Shown here one piece after another: positions 62,191 to 64,000 of a stretch of 64,000 bases of DNA. Below the pieces are notes generated by a model. That model did no database searches. It had not been told where the DNA came from and was given only the letters and a program-made list of their open reading frames with translations. The number at the start of each line of letters is the position of its first letter. The stretch's first letter is position 1. The position numbers and the translations under genes were made by a program. Source of the stretch: Planctomycetota bacterium (GTDB taxonomy: Bacteria; Planctomycetota; JAPUJT01); assembly GCA_027296055.1 (NCBI GenBank), contig JAPUJT010000064.1:1-64000 (forward strand), written 5' to 3'.

Positions 62191-64000
62191 TCAGTCCGCG
62201 TTGATCGCCCAGATCTCGACTCGGATGGGTGCGCCGGGGATCACGCGACCGACCATCGTCACCAGCCTGTCGGCATCCAGGAGACGCGCCTTCTGCTCCG
62301 TCCTGAAGTCATACTCCAGGACGAGATCCTTCAGGAACGTCATCCCGTACAGCCCGGCCAGTCCTTCGAGGGAGCGCTGGGCGCCTTCCTTCCAGACGTA
62401 AAACTCCAGGACGTGAGCGAAACGGCTCTGGATCTCCAGGCGGAGGAGATAGGGATTGTCGGGATCCTCCCCGATATCCAGGAACTTCCCGCGGACCCGG
62501 ATGAACTTCGGGCTCAGGTCTTCGGCGAATGCCCCCACCTCTTCGGGGCCCAGGAGCGCATCGCCCGCCTTCGCCGGACTTCCACTAGAGAGGGCCTTGC
62601 GAGCCCCCGGGTGATTGACGAAGGAGACCCGGCCGAGAATATTCGTGAACTCGACGGCCCAGGAGAGGAGGAAGTTCATCTTCTCTTCCCCTAGGGCGGA
62701 GGCCCAGCGAGCATCGGCATCCGCGGACGGCAGGGCGCTCGAAAGGGGGGGCGCTGCCATGGCCCTGCGGATGTCCATGCTCCCGTAGTATGGGGCGTCG
62801 AGGTGCGAGAGGAACCCGAGCTTCTTCCTGACGACGAACTTTTCGACCTTCTTCAGGGCGGTGCTGAGATCCGCCTCGACCAGCATCTCCTTCCCCCAGA
62901 GCTTGTCCCTCAGGGCGGCGATGCCTTTCTTCTCCCTCTTCGTCATCCCCTCGAGGATCGAGGTGAGGCCCGCGCAGGTCCTGCAGACAATCCTCTTGTT
63001 GCCGTGGCACTTGTCGCACCTGTCCCAGTATGTCTGTTTTCGACGACCCACCCCTGAACGACGACCGCTGATAACGCGTACCCACCTCGTCTTCTGGACC
63101 TTCCCCGACCCTTTGCAAGTGGGACAGGTCATGAACGAAGCGCCGATGCCCCCCTCCGAACCCTTCGGGGTGCACGTCGGACAGTGGGCCGAGCCCCGAT
63201 CCGCTCCGCTCCTCTCCAGTTGAGCTGCGAGGCGGGCGATCTCGCTGCAGACCTTCTCGAGCGGCAGCATCGGGAGTCTCTCCTTCGCCTTCCTCATCTC
63301 ATCCGCCACCTTCCGGTAGGCCTTCAGGGAATCCTTCCCCCCGCCGATCGCCTTCTCCCTCGCGCTGGAGAGAGCGCTCTGGATCCGATCGAACTCGCTG
63401 CTCGAGATCTGGGCGAGGAGGGAGTGAGACAGCTCCTCGCCCTCGTTGGCCCCGCGTTCCAGAACGGAGCGGGCCTCCTCCATCCGGCCCGATCGCATCC
63501 GAGCGGACGCGAGTCGCGCCCGGGAACGCTCGGTGAAGGGGTTCTTGGGGAGGGAGAGGATCTTCTCGAAGCAGATGGCGGCCTCATCATCCATCCAGTG
63601 CCGCTCGAGGAGGTCTCCGAAATAGAAGAGGCAGTTGAGATCTCCTCCCGGGATCGCGCGGAACGACTCGCTGAAGGAAGCCACGTCGAGCGCCTGCTCG
63701 CAGGGCCCCTTCTCCAGGCTCCTCTTTCTCGACACGATGATCGAATTCTGCAGCTCGAACGATTTCTCCTGTGCCTGGACCGATTCGGCGGTCCCGATGT
63801 AGCGCTTCGCCACCTCGAAGAAGCGAGCCATGATCCGGAACGTCTCCCGAGGGTTCTGCTCCTCGTATCGCTTGGCCGAGGCGAACGCTTCCCTCGCCAG
63901 TTCCTCGCGGCTTGTCTCCTCCGGCTCATCCTCATCATCATCGCCGAGATCGATCACCTTGTCGCGACGGGCCCAGAAGATCTGCGAGTTGATGTCGACG
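62191..64000 (-). CDS. DnaJ-type zinc-finger/TPR protein (5' end outside window)
   Basis: At least 602 residues. The frame is open to the window edge: before V-I-D-L at 63957 come VDINSQIFWARRDK, which look like true protein, so the beginning is missing. The N-terminal third is helical and TPR-like. The middle has CPTCTPKG, CPTCKGSGKV, CDKCHGNK and CRTCAG, four CxxC units like the DnaJ zinc-finger cluster, but with no J domain seen. The C-terminal half is globular and unrecognised, ending VRVEIWAINAD-like. Such proteins may be chaperone-like or bind nucleic acid. Confidence 0.6.
   Translation of the reverse strand, partial: VDINSQIFWARRDKVIDLGDDDEDEPEETSREELAREAFASAKRYEEQNPRETFRIMARFFEVAKRYIGTAESVQAQEKSFELQNSIIVSRKRSLEKGPCEQALDVASFSESFRAIPGGDLNCLFYFGDLLERHWMDDEAAICFEKILSLPKNPFTERSRARLASARMRSGRMEEARSVLERGANEGEELSHSLLAQISSSEFDRIQSALSSAREKAIGGGKDSLKAYRKVADEMRKAKERLPMLPLEKVCSEIARLAAQLERSGADRGSAHCPTCTPKGSEGGIGASFMTCPTCKGSGKVQKTRWVRVISGRRSGVGRRKQTYWDRCDKCHGNKRIVCRTCAGLTSILEGMTKREKKGIAALRDKLWGKEMLVEADLSTALKKVEKFVVRKKLGFLSHLDAPYYGSMDIRRAMAAPPLSSALPSADADARWASALGEEKMNFLLSWAVEFTNILGRVSFVNHPGARKALSSGSPAKAGDALLGPEEVGAFAEDLSPKFIRVRGKFLDIGEDPDNPYLLRLEIQSRFAHVLEFYVWKEGAQRSLEGLAGLYGMTFLKDLVLEYDFRTEQKARLLDADRLVTMVGRVIPGAPIRVEIWAINAD

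Overview
The window is GC-rich chromosomal DNA, densely packed with bacterial genes, from a diderm with type IV pili. Several traits point to Planctomycetota or a closely allied phylum: Ser/Thr kinase-TPR proteins with kinesin-light-chain-like repeats, a DUF1570-type metallopeptidase, a CHAT-TPR protein, a secreted STN-domain protein with a 'VVLKDGRRLEGKV' N-terminus, a PurS-PurL fusion and many GT-C membrane glycosyltransferases. No rRNA or other decisive marker is present, so the phylum is an inference.

Layout. 1-3.2 kb: the inner end of an IS3-family element sits inside a Ser/Thr kinase-TPR gene, of which only the 3' part remains. 3.6 kb: tRNA-Arg(TCT). 3.8-5.5 kb (minus): a compact operon pyrE - ubiquitin-like protein ending near GlyGly - MPN/JAB-fold protein without the metal-binding histidines - small Cys protein. 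5.7-9.9 kb: lgt, a receiver-MoxR pair and a GT39-like enzyme. 9.9-18.2 kb: secreted STN-domain protein, CHAT-TPR protein, a large unknown anchored protein, and an FHA-GAF-PAS hybrid histidine kinase. 18.5-25.5 kb: CPBP protease, OmpH-like protein, a 58-aa Cys-rich protein, a nucleotide-sugar dehydrogenase, rsmD, a TPR protein, gdhA and a PII protein without the usual T-loop tyrosine. 25.6-36.3 kb (plus): a hairpin-rich leader, an IPT/TIG lipoprotein, purSL, purQ, GT2, a YfhO-type protein, a DUF1570 peptidase and a secreted beta-sandwich protein. 36.3-42.2 kb: TMTC-like GT-C protein, recJ, another GT-C protein and GT2.

42.2-61.1 kb is a type IV pilus region. Five tandem pilin paralogues (plus) end in one with a canonical prepilin sequence. 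It is preceded by a near-perfect sigma-54 promoter and an inverted repeat about 100 bp upstream, and followed by a strong terminator. A GT39 glycosyltransferase follows. On the facing strand lies a long run aspC - DUF2752 - ABC ATPase - ABC permease - pilD - EF-G-like GTPase - pilT - pilB - pilC - (terminator) - pilS - pilR. PilR is a sigma-54 activator, so PilS/PilR probably drive the pilin promoter 2-4 kb away. The GT-C and polyprenyl-phosphate GT2 genes suggest lipid-linked sugar transfer outside the membrane, possibly onto pilin. The right end holds tRNA-Leu(GAG), an apparently orphan DNA methyltransferase and a DnaJ-type zinc-finger protein that runs off the window.

The observations most worth following up are the Ubl/MPN pair in the pyrE operon, the pilin array with repeated operator/promoter modules, the structured leader before the IPT lipoprotein, and several family members that have lost a key residue (CHAT His, JAMM His, PII Tyr, receiver acidic pocket).
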